A stretch of 64,000 nt of DNA. Source: Ooceraea biroi. Its lineage: Eukaryota > Arthropoda > Insecta > Hymenoptera > Formicidae. Below, one piece after another: positions 35,676-47,300 of this stretch (position 1 is the stretch's first letter; the number at the start of each line of letters is the position of its first letter). The stretch spans positions 7,256,136 through 7,320,135 of the forward strand of contig NC_039518.1 of the NCBI RefSeq assembly GCF_003672135.1, in the 5' to 3' direction. The notes beneath the pieces were generated by a model. The model was not told the origin of the DNA and did not search any database. It was given only the letters and a program-made list of their open reading frames with translations. The position numbers and the translations under genes are program-made.

Positions 35676-36961
35676 TTGGGTTGTTCGGAAAGTAATTTCG
35701 TTTTTCACAAAGAGATGTCGTTAGTCGCGTTCCTCGATACTTAACCTTACTCTAAGCGGCAAATTCGTTTTATATTTTGACAACTGACATTTCAGACGTC
35801 ATTTAGTATCTTATTGTGTTGCGATCTGTCAAGTAATGTTTTTTAGCATTACATCAAACATGGAAAATCAAAGTGAGCATTTTCGTAATATTTTGCTTTT
35901 TTACTACCGAAAGGGTAAAAATGCAGTGCAAGCGAGAAAAAAATTGTGTGCCGTGTACGGAGGAGATGTATTGAGTGAACGTCAGTGTCAGAATTGGTTT
36001 TCGAAATTTCGTACTGGAAATTTCGATTTGAAAGATGCACCACGTTCAGGTCGGCCAATTAAAGCTGATGACGGAAAATAAAGGCTCTGGTGGATGCAAA
36101 CCGTCGCATAACAACACGCGAAATTGCTGAAAAGTTAAATTTATCGAATTCGACCGTTTACGATCATTTGAAACGCCTTGGATTCGTTTCAAAGCTCGAT
36201 ATTTGGGTTCCACACAATTTAAAGGAAATTTACTTGATTTGACGCATTACCATCTGCGATTCATCGTTGAAACGTGAAGAAAATGAACCATTTTTGAAGC
36301 GAATCATAACTGGAGATGAAAAATGGATTGTTTACAACAGTGTTAAGCGAAAACGATCATGGTCCAGGCAAGATGAACCTGCTCAATCGACATCCAAGGC
36401 AGATATTCATCAAAAGAAGATCATGCTTTCTGTATGGTGGGATTGGAAGGGAATCGTATTTTTCGAGCTACTACCAAGCAACCAGACGATTGATTCGAAA
36501 GTGTATTGTCGTCAGCTGGCTGAATTGGATGCTGCCATCAAGCAGAAGCGACCAGAATTGGCGAATAGGAAAGGTGTCGTATTCCATCACGACAATGCCA
36601 GACCACACACAAGTTTGGTCACTCGCCGGAAGCTTTTACAGCTTGGATGGGATGTGCTACCACACCCACCATACTCTCCTGATCTGGGACCATCCGATTA
36701 CCATTTGTTCCAGTCTCTACAAAATTCTTTGAACAATGTAAACTTCGATTCAAATGAAGGCGTCAAAAATCACTTGCTTCAATTTTTTGTCAATAAGGAG
36801 AAGGACTTCTATGAGCGTGGAATCTTAAAGTTGCCAGAAAGATGGCGAAAGGTAGTGGAACAAAATGGCCAATACATCACTGAATAAAATGTATGCTAAA
36901 TATGAAAAAGCCGCCTTTCATTTTTCCTTGAAAAAACGAAATAACTTTCCGAACAACCCAA
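35676..36961 (+). mobile_element. Mariner family C, full-length copy 1
   Basis: Terminal inverted repeats TTGGGTTGTTCGGAAAGTAA and the complement are flanked by TA (35674-35675 and 36962-36963); the length is 1286 bp. A near-identical second copy follows after an 8-bp TATATATA spacer. Confidence 0.93.
35860..36887 (+). pseudogene. Mariner C transposase, broken, copy 1
   Basis: It starts MENQSEHFRNILLFYYRKG. A one-base deletion after the helix-turn-helix leader (ADDGK then TAA near 36079-36081) breaks the frame, and a TGA lies at about 36240-36242. The catalytic part is open from 36267: ITGDEKWIVYN, VFHHDNARPH and YSPDLGPSDYHLF show the DD34D residues. The two lesions also occur in copy 2. 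Confidence 0.88.
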
Positions 36962-36969
36962 TATATATA

Positions 36970-38257
36970 TATTGGGTTGGTCGGAAAGTAATTTCGTTTT
37001 TCACAAAGAGATGTCGTTAGTCGCGTTCCTCGATACTTAACCTTACTCTAAGCGGCAAATTCGTTTTATATTTTGACAACTGACATTTCAGACGTCATTT
37101 AGTATCTTATTGTGTTGCGATCTGTCAAGTAATGTTTTTTAGCATTACATCAAACATGGAAAATCAAAGTGAGCATTTTCGTAATATTTTGCTTTTTTAC
37201 TACCGAAAGGGTAAAAATGCAGTGCAAGCGAGAAAAAAATTGTGTGCCGTGTACGGAGGAGATGTATTGAGTGAACGTCAGTGTCAGAATTGGTTTTCGA
37301 AATTTCGTACTGGAAATTTCGATTTGAAAGATGCACCACGTTCAGGTCGGCCAATTAAAGCTGATGACGGAAAATAAAGGCTCTGGTGGATGCAAACCGT
37401 CGCATAACAACACGCGAAATTGCTGAAAAGTTAAATTTATCGAATTCGACCGTTTACGATCATTTGAAACGCCTTGGATTCGTTTCAAAGCTCGATATTT
37501 GGGTTCCACACAATTTAAAGGAAATTTACTTGATTTGACGCATTACCATCTGCGATTCATCGTTGAAACGTGAAGAAAATGAACCATTTTTGAAGCGAAT
37601 CATAACTGGAGATGAAAAATGGATTGTTTACAACAGTGTTAAGCGAAAACGATCATGGTCCAGGCAAGATGAACCTGCTCAATCGACATCCAAGGCAGAT
37701 ATTCATCAAAAGAAGATCATGCTTTCTGTATGGTGGGATTGGAAGGGAATCGTATTTTTCGAGCTACTACCAAGCAACCAGACGATTGATTCGAAAGTGT
37801 ATTGTCGTCAGCTGGCTGAATTGGATGCTGCCATCAAGCAGAAGCGACCAGAATTGGCGAATAGGAAAGGTGTCGTATTCCATCACGACAATGTCAGACC
37901 ACACACAAGTTTGGTCACTCGCCGGAAGCTTTTACAGCTTGGATGGGATGTGCTACCACACCCACCATACTCCCCTGATCTGGGACCATCCGATTACCAT
38001 TTGTTCCAGTCTCTACAAAATTCTTTGAACAATGTAAACTTCGATTCAAATGAAGGCGTCAAAAATCACTTGCTTCAATTTTTTGTCAATAAGGAGAAGG
38101 ACTTCTATGAGCGTGGAATCTTAAAGTTGCCAGAAAGGTGGCGAAAGGTAGTGGAACAAAATGGCCAATACATCACTGAATAAAATGTATGCTAAATATG
38201 AAAAAGCCGCCTTTCATTTTTCCTTGAAAAAACGAAATAACTTTCCGAACAACCCAA
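36970..38257 (+). mobile_element. Mariner family C, full-length copy 2
   Basis: This copy is 1288 bp with the same terminal repeats, except TTGGGTTGGTCGG at the 5' end. TA flanks lie at 36968-36969 and 38258-38259. It is almost identical to copy 1, with a few substitutions. Confidence 0.93.
37156..38183 (+). pseudogene. Mariner C transposase, broken, copy 2
   Basis: Same frameshift and stop as copy 1, at equivalent positions 1296 bp later. It differs near the second catalytic aspartate (DNVRPH instead of DNARPH). Shared lesions show that the two copies come from duplication of an already dead element. Confidence 0.88.
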
Positions 38258-38259
38258 TA

Positions 38260-39020
38260 AGTCGTTCATCATCCGCAGGAATTCCTCTGTTGCTTCAGAT
38301 TGTGCAAACTTATCGATATTACCAACTAAACAAACAGATAGTTCATTGTCGATAGGTGACACCACTAGTAGCCCGTAAAGACATGGCCGACGATCAAATC
38401 CCCCTCCCCGCCATTGCTTCACCCCCTCAGACTATGCTCTCTCCTTTAACTCCGTGGACGAGATCCCGTTACGCGCGCGCGGCGGCTCGCGGAACCGCCG
38501 GCAGGGCGCAGCACCGGCCGGTGCGAGAAGCGAGAGGCGCTGTGCGGGAAATATGGCGAGAGGAGAGTGAGTGCGTGCACATGTGTCAGTGATTTCGGTA
38601 AGAGGTCAGTTCCTGAATCAGAATCGCCGTGAGTCCTCTCGCGGACGAGCCCGTCGGCGGCGACGTTACGTTCACCTCGTTCGACTCGTCGCGAGTCGCG
38701 GCGCGCGGAGTTGAGCCGCCAGGTCCCGGGTGGCTCGGGTTCGATACGCACGGGGCGCACCGTCCGCCGGCCTGTCATCGGGCGGTACGTTCGTCGGGCC
38801 GGCCGAGCAGCCATTTCACGGGGCTCGACCGTGTCGGCGAGCGGCCCGCTCGGCGTTTTCCGCGCGCGCGAGGCACGCGCGGAAATTCCGCCGAGCGATC
38901 GAGCGCACGGCATCACGGCGATTGGAAAGCTCCGGGGGCCTCCTTAATAAGCTCCCCTTGGCACGGCGACGCATTCCGATCCCCTGAGTGTCGTGCCTTC
39001 GTCGCGGAATTAACGCTATA
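38260..39020 (+). promoter_or_regulatory. GC-rich probable USP47 promoter and first-exon region
   Basis: Sequence from about 38440 to 39010 is rich in CpG and contrasts sharply with the AT-rich sequence around it. It lies upstream of USP47 on the same strand and is followed by a long AT-rich stretch that would be the first intron. Several long open frames on both strands are expected in GC-rich DNA; none shows a domain. The exact transcription start cannot be placed. Confidence 0.4.
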
Positions 39021-41321
39021 ATCTTGTACGTGCCTCCGTACGTGAGTCGCGCGCGATCTCTCGCAGATATTTATATTTACATAATAACGCACGCATCGCG
39101 CGTACGTTACGTGCGTAATGCCTAGGCCGCACCGAGACGCACGGTGTAATTGGATCGGAAGATCGTCAATGAGACGCGAATCTCGCTGTTGACGATAACT
39201 CGATAGCCAAAAGTGCCGTCTTCCTATCAATTTTTCCACGAAGAAATTTCGTCCCAAGTATTGAGTCTGTGACAATAACGGAAATAAGCTTGACTATCGG
39301 GGATGAACAATGATCTTTGATTCGCGAGAGTTGGAATCTTTTTCATTTACTGTATCCGATGGTTTAGTGTGTTGGAATTGGCTATGTACACCGTTAAAAA
39401 TTGTGCATCCATGTGTTAAAATTTTCTTGTGTCGTCATGTTTTGATTCCTACTTCAATGTAAAATTAACATACAACTGATATGTTATTACTTTTATAACA
39501 ATTTTATATGTTAACTTCATAACTTAACATTTTGTGTATGTCTCTTAGAAATGGAATATTATTTCAAATGCTTTTAACAATAATTTTAAACAATCAACAT
39601 GTCACAAAGTCAGTTTAACATTCTAAAAGAAGTTAAAGTAAATCTTCAAATAATCATGAACTTTGACATATAAAATAATCAATTTTACTAAAATTAAATG
39701 TTTCTATCAAAAATAATTTAAGTTGAAATAATTACTATCGTGTGTTAATATAACATAAAAAGTAAATGTTCATGTTGTACGAACGAAAATGTTCTATCAA
39801 CTTTTCTGATGAGTTATTGTAACTTCTCTTCCATGTAGTTTTCAATTACTTTGTATGTTATTTTTACATCACACTTAAAGTTACAATAAGAAAAATAAAT
39901 GTAAAGTATTGTGTTAATTACTTAACATTTCTAGTTTGTCAAGAAGTAACACATGACGAATGAGTTACTTTAACTTAAAATTTAGAGTGGACTTTCTGGG
40001 ACATGCAAAAAATGTTAAAATTAACATTTTATTTTTTACTGTGTACTGGCAAAGATACGCATATTGTGAGAAATGTTAGGAAAAAGTAGCAGACAATTTT
40101 ATTTCAATGGAATTTATATTGAACGGTGTATTTTGCATGACAGTGCTTGCTTTGACTCTTTGAATTACATGTTCTTACTCTCACTTTTAGGGTGCAGTTC
40201 AGTTGATTAGGAAAAAGCTTTTTTTAAAGCACATATTGATAATCGTCCATATAGTATAAAGAAAATATATAGGTAAGTTTTAACAATATAATTTTATATT
40301 CTTTATAAACAGTGTTTTAAAACATAATATAATCAAAGCGACATGCATTTTATGTTATTTATCTTTTGTGCAATCAGTATCTATAATTTTTAAAGTCACT
40401 GTATCTGTATAAATAACTATGAAAAAGTAATTTTCCTTATAATGTGTAATGAAATAAGAAAATGAGGTTTTTGTACACATGTAATAATTAAATAGAAATT
40501 AGAAATTTATTGAGAATAATTTAAATATTACAACAGGTCGTCATCAATAATTAATTATTATTACATTATTATTCATATATATATAAAAAAATATTGGAAT
40601 CATTTTGCACTTTAATTTTATCTCACAGTGAAAAAGAAAGATTATAAAATGGGAAAGCAGACAGAAAGAGAGGGGGTTGTGATCTCAGAAAAGAGAGCCA
40701 TTTCACAAGCTTGGTTTAGACATTCTAAATATAGCTGGAGGCTATATAGGCTTTCCGTACTGTGTCATGCAGACCAGCATCCTACTGTGTTGCGTAGATC
40801 TTGCTCATTTTCCGCTGTCAACGTGGCGTAATGCCAGTTTTTGACCGTCTGAGAAAATTTTAATAATTGTTTTTCTGAATTCTGGATTTATTAATGTGAG
40901 ATAAAAAACGGTGTTCCAAAAATAGATTCCTTGTTTCAGAGTGTTAAAGTTTTTAAATTAATATGATACTTTCCTCGAGTTTCTATTAAAAAAGAGGCAA
41001 CACAATGTATTGTTTGTTCTCCAGAAGTTTGTGGAGCACGCATGCGTTTAGATTTAGATAGCTCCAAACTTTATCGCAAAATTAAAATTAAAAGTGCAAT
41101 ATTTTTTTATCATTTCTGTAATGTACGATTTGAAAAGTAGGATTAGGTATAAAGTGCCTTTTTTTGGATGCGTATTTCAAAACACATTATACTGTGAATA
41201 ATCTTTCCTGAAAACTTGCTTTATATTATTATTATATATCATAATCAAGAATGTAGACATATAATTAGTAATAGTCGTTTGATCCGACATTAAAAATACA
41301 TATTGGATACTTCGTTTGCAG
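39021..41321 (+). other. AT-rich probable 5' intron(s) of USP47
   Basis: No coding exon is seen. A candidate untranslated exon lies at 40191-40272, bounded by CTCTCACTTTTAG and AG then GTAAGTTT. The first coding exon begins after a TTTGCAG acceptor at 41315-41321. Confidence 0.45.
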
Positions 41322-41324
41322 ATC

Positions 41325-44300
41325 ATGGTTTGCAGAGACGGCGAAAAGATTCAAACATGTGTAGTACAGTTTAATATGCCCTTCGAGGCAAACCATAAAC
41401 TTTATAGCGATAAATTAACTTTAAATGTATCGACACGTGTGAAAGATCTTTACCATTACATCGAAGAGCACTACCACATGCGAGCAGACAGCTTCAAGTT
41501 GTTGTTATGCACGTCATCACGCAGCCTGGTTACTAGTCACATTTTTTTACATCTTCATCTCTAGTCACAAATATGCATGCATTAATGCGAAGTATCTGTT
41601 CGACATTAGATCGATTTGTCTGACGTGAAGGAGCAAAAAACGATGGAAGAGATTGGAGTGGACTTCTCGGGCGATTCTGGCCTGCCCGAGAACACGAAGA
41701 ACACTTTATATGTCGTCGATCCGTCACAATCCTTCGCCATAGACGCGACGCTACCAAAGACCACGGAGTACGGCGTACAGGGTTTGCCAACGTTTAACTT
41801 CGCGGGTGCCCCGGCTCTCCAGCCGCACGTGTGGGACGAGGAAAATATCGTCAGGGAAGATGTGAGAGAAGATGCCAGGGACAGTAGAGAAGAAGTTAAC
41901 TTCAGGAGTTTTATCAAAACCGAGACGAGTATGTGAAGAATTTGTTTCAGAATTGTTTCTCGATGCGTATAGCGGAAGGGAATGCTTCTTACGAGCATTT
42001 GAGAAGTAGCACTTGAATAATTGGTACTTGCTAATTTTTTTGTGAAGGTTATGTTGGTTTAGTGAACCAAGCAATGACTTGTTACCTGAACAGCCTCCTC
42101 CAAGCATTGTACATGACACCTGAGTTCCGTAACGCGCTGTACAATTGGGAGTACGTAGATGGTTCGGAAAAGGATGAAGCTTTAAGTATACCATATCAGT
42201 TGCAGAAGCTATTTCTCAATTTGCAGGTACGTCTAATGTTACTCTCATATATACAGGGTGACAAGTATTGTTTAGACAGAGAAAAAGTTGAATTTCGCGA
42301 GCAGAAGTTGTGTGGGGGCGCTGCTAGTCTGCCAGTGAGATAGTCATACAAAAGGTAAACAATAGACAGAGTTTGGTTTATTTACACTATGGCGTGCAAA
42401 CAGCAATATTCGATTGAAGACCGCATTTTTCTCGTGAAAACTTATTATAAAGTAGGTGAAAACATCACAGAATAGCTCCGCGAGTGGTCCACAGCATTCG
42501 AGAACCGGCAAAAACCATCTCGGAGTACAATCGTCAATTTAATACACAAATTTGAAGAAACTGGTTCTGTCCTTGATGCCTATGAGGGAAATGTTGGGCC
42601 AAAAGTTACTGCAAGGACAGAAGAAACTATCGAGAGAGCCCGAGCCATAATCGACGAGAGTCCATCAACATCCTGCCGTCAATTAGCCAGCCAGCTCGAA
42701 GTGAGCAGAGAGACTGCAAGAAAAATCATGAAAAAGGACTTGTCTTTGTTTCCATACAAAATCCAGACAATGCAGCACCTCAACGAAGCTTCAATAACTC
42801 AAAGACTGGACTTCGCCAACACATTCATTGACCAATATGATAATGGCCAGGTCGATCCCAACTTTATTTGAGGCCCATTTCTGGCTGGATGGCTATGTCA
42901 ATCGCCAGAATTACCGTTTTTGGGGCTCAGAGAAACCACAATTCTCAATAACAAAATCTCTTCACCCTCAAAATGTCACAGTTTGGGCTGCCTTATGTGG
43001 TCAAATGATTCTCGGTCCATTTTTTATTGAAGGAACTGTGACTACAGCTCGATACAAAGCTCTTCAAGAGGAATTTGTCCCGAAGATTCAAGAATTAGGT
43101 ATGGTTGGGGATTATTGGTTCCAACAGGATGGAGCACCCCCTCACAGAACGCGGGTTGTTTTTGATACGCTCTTTTCGACATTCAAAACAAATGTCATAG
43201 CCTTAAACTACCCAAATCACTATCCCGACAGCATGCACTGGCCTCCATACTCCCCGGACCTGAGTCCGCTTGATTTTTTCTTTGGGGCTACATTAAAAAT
43301 AAGGTCTATTACGAGGTCCCAAAAACAACTGATGACCTCAAAACAGCCATTGTTAACGCTTTTGATAGCCTCCATAGTGATATTTTGCCGAAGGTCATCG
43401 ATAACTTTATCATGCGTCTTCGTCATGTCATCGCCTCCGAAGGCAGTCACTTCGAAAACCTCATCAATTGATTGCCTTTTATTTCAAGTAGACAATTGAG
43501 AAGTTGTATCTTTCTATCACTTATCGTTCCCTTTAAATAAAACTTTTTGTTTGTCTAAACAATAATTGTCACTCTGTAAATGTGTAATATGTATACGAAT
43601 ATATTAAATTTATGTTACATATATTTGATGAATCGTATTTTCTGAAACAGACGTCTACAAAATCCGCAGTGGAGACCACGTCGTTAACTAAAAGTTTCGG
43701 ATGGGATTCCACGGAAGCGTGGCAGCAGCATGACATCCAAGAGCTTTGCAGAGTCATGTTCGACGCGCTGGAACAGAAATTCAAGAACACCGAACAGGCT
43801 GATCTGATCAACAGGCTTTACGAAGGTACACTATATTCTACAAAAATCACTGTGCATAAGTTGGTAATTTATATTAGGGGTGTGATTTAGTTTTGAGGGT
43901 TTTTTTGCTCAAAAACGCATGTATTTAAATATGATAATGAATGAATACCTTAATCAAAATATTTTCCTTCGTTTTCTATAACTTTTTCCCATCTTTCTGG
44001 CAAGAGATGGATTCCACCACGATAAAATGACTCTTCTTTTGAGTTGATCCATTCGTCGACGAATGTTCGCACTTCTTCGAAATTATGAAAGTGTGTATCC
44101 TCTAAAGCGTGTTGCATCGACCGGAACAAATAATAATCGCATGGAGCAATGTCCGGAGAAGACTTGCCATTCAAGCTCTAATAGTGTTTCTTTCACTGAC
44201 AACGCAACGTGAGGTCGAGCGTTGTCACGAAGAAGAATCACTTTCCGTCGTTTACTCGCAATTGGTGGTCGTTTTTCGTCCAATGCTTGCTTCAACTTGT

Positions 44301-47300
44301 ACAATTGGTGTCGATAACGATCAGCCGTGACAGTCTCGTGCGGATTTAACAGCTCATAGTACACTATCCCACCAAGTACAGAGCATTACTTTTGAACCGT
44401 AAATATTGCGTCTCGGAGTGGATGTTGATGGTTCGCCTGGATCCACCCATGATTTTCCGCGTTTCGGATTATCAAAATAGATCCACTTTTCATCCCCAGT
44501 AATAATCCGAGACAAAAGACTCTTCTTTTTTTGCCTGGCGATCAACGAAATGCAAATGATCAAATGGCACTTTCCGATAATTGATGTCGAACCCATTTCC
44601 CCTCTTTCTGAATTTTTCCCATTTCATGTAAATGTTTGGTAACTGTTGTACGATCAACATTTAATGCTCTGGCAAGATGGATTCCACCACGAGAAAATGA
44701 CTCTTCTTTTGAGTTGATCCATTCGTCGACGAATGTTCGCACTTCTTCGAAATTATAAACGTGTGTATCCTCTAAAGCGTGTTGCATCGACCGGAACAAA
44801 TAATAATCGCATGGAGCAATGTCCGGAGAAGACTTGCCATTCAAGCTCTAATAGTGTTTCTTTCACTGACAACGCAACGTGAGGTCGAGCGTTGTCACGA
44901 AGAAGAATCACTTTCCGTCGTTTACTCGCAATTGGTGGTCGTTTTTCGTCCAATGCTTGCTTCAACTTGTACAATTGGTGTCGATAACCATCAGCCGTGA
45001 CAGTCTCGTGCGGATTTAACAGCTCATAGTACACTATCCCACCAAGTACAGAGCATTACTTTTGAACCGTAAATATTGCGTCTCGGAGTGGATGTTGATG
45101 GTTCGCCTGGATCCACCCATGATTTTCCGCGTTTCGGATTATCAAAATAGATCCACTTTTCATCCCCAGTAACAATCCGAGACGAAAGACTCTTCTTTTT
45201 TTGCCTGGCGATCAACGAAATGCAAATGATCAAATGGCACTTTCCGATAATTGATGTGGAACCCATTTCCCCTCTTTCTGAATTTTTCCATTTCATGTAA
45301 ATGTTTCGTAACTGTTGTACGATCAACATTTAATGCTCTGGCAAGATGGATTCCACCACGAGAAAATGACTCTTCTTTTGAGTTGATCCATTCGTTGACG
45401 AATGTTCGCACTTCTTCGAAATTATCAAAGTGTGTATCCTCTAAAGCGTGTTGCATCGACCGGAACAAATAATAATCGCATGGAGCAATGTCCGGAGAAG
45501 ACTTGCCATTCAAGCTCTAATAGTGTTTCTTTCACTGACAACGCAACGTGAGGTCGAGCGTTGTCACGAAGAAGAATCACTTTCCGTCGTTTACTCGCAA
45601 TTGGTGGTCGTTTTTCGTCCAATGCTTGCTTCAACTTGTACAATTGGTGTCGATAACCATCAGCCGTGACAGTCTCGTGCGGATTTAACAGCTCATAGTA
45701 CACTATCCCACCACATACAGAGCATTACTTTTGAACCGTAAATATTGCGTCTCGGAGTGGATGTTGATGGTTCGCCTGGATCCACCCATGATTTTCTGCG
45801 TTTCAGATTATCAAAATAGATCCACTTTTCATCCCCAGTAACAATCCGAGACAAAAGACTCTTCTTTTTTTGCCTGGCGATCAACGAAATGCAAATGTTC
45901 AACCGGTTCGCAATGGCACTTTCCGATAATTGATGTCGAACCCATTTCCCTTCTTTCTGAAGTTTTTCCATTTCATGTAAATGTTTGGTAACTGTTGTAC
46001 GATCAACATTTAATGCTCTGGCAAGAGATGGATTCCACGACGATAAAATGACTCTTCTTTTGAGTTGATCCATTCGTTGACGAATGTTCGCACTTCTTCG
46101 AAATTATCAAAGTGTGTATCCTCTAAAGCGTGTTGCATCGACCGGAACAAATAATAATCGCATGGAGCAATGTCCGGAGAAGACTTGCCATTCAAGCTCT
46201 AATAGTATTTCTTTCACTGATAACGCAACGTGAGGTCGAGCGTTGTCACGAAGAAGAATCACTTTCCGTCGTTTACTCGCAATTGGTGGTCGTTTTTCGT
46301 CCAATGCTTGCTTCAACTTGTACAATTGGTGTCGATAACCATCAGCCGTGACAGTCTCGTGCGGATTTAACAGCTCATAGTACACTATCCCACCAAGTAC
46401 AGAGCATTACTTTTGAACCGTAAATATTGCGTCTCGGAGTGGATGTTGATGGTTCGCCTGGATCCACCCATGATTTTCCGCGTTTCGGATTATCAAAATA
46501 GATCCACTTTTCATCCCCAGTAACAATCCGAGACAAAAGACTCTTCTTTTTTTGCCTGGCGATCAACGAAATGCAAATGTTCAACCGGTTCGCAATGGCA
46601 CTTTCCGATAATTGATGTCGAACCCATTTCCCTTCTTTCTGAATTTTTCCCATTTCATGTAAATGTTTGGTAACTGTTGCACGATCAACATTTAATGCTC
46701 TGGCAAGATGGATTCCACCACGAGAAAATGACTCTTCTTTTGAGTTGATCCATTCGTTGACGAATGTTCGCACTTCTTCGAAATTATCAAAGTGTGTATC
46801 CTCTAAAGCGTGTTGCATCCACCGGAACAAATAATAATCGCATGGAGCAATGTCCGGAGAAGACTTGCCATTCAAGCTCTAATAGTATTTCTTTCACTGA
46901 TAACGCAACGTGAGGTCGAGCGTTGTCACGAAGAAGAATCACTTTCCGTCGTTTACTCGCAATTGGTGGTCGTTTTTCGTCCAATGCTTGCTTCAACTTG
47001 TACAATTGGTGTCGATAACCATCAGCCGTGACTGTCTCGTGCGGATTTAACAGCTCATAGTACACTATCCCACCAAGTACAGAGCATTACTTTTGAACCG
47101 TAAATATTGCGTCTCGGAGTGGATGTTGATGGTTCGCCTGGATCCACCCATGATTTTCCGCGTTTCGGATTATCAAAATAGATCCACTTTTCATCCCCAG
47201 TAACAATCCGAGACGAAAGACTCTTCTTTTTTTGCCTGGCGATCAACGAAATGCAAATGATCAAATGGCACTTTCCGATAATTGATGTGGAACCCATTTC

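Noticed and set aside
38356..39021. Coding genes in the GC-rich region (for example frames of 78-156 codons)
   Set aside because: Open frames on both strands with Arg/Ala/Pro-rich content are expected in CpG-rich DNA. Position and composition fit a promoter and untranslated exon.
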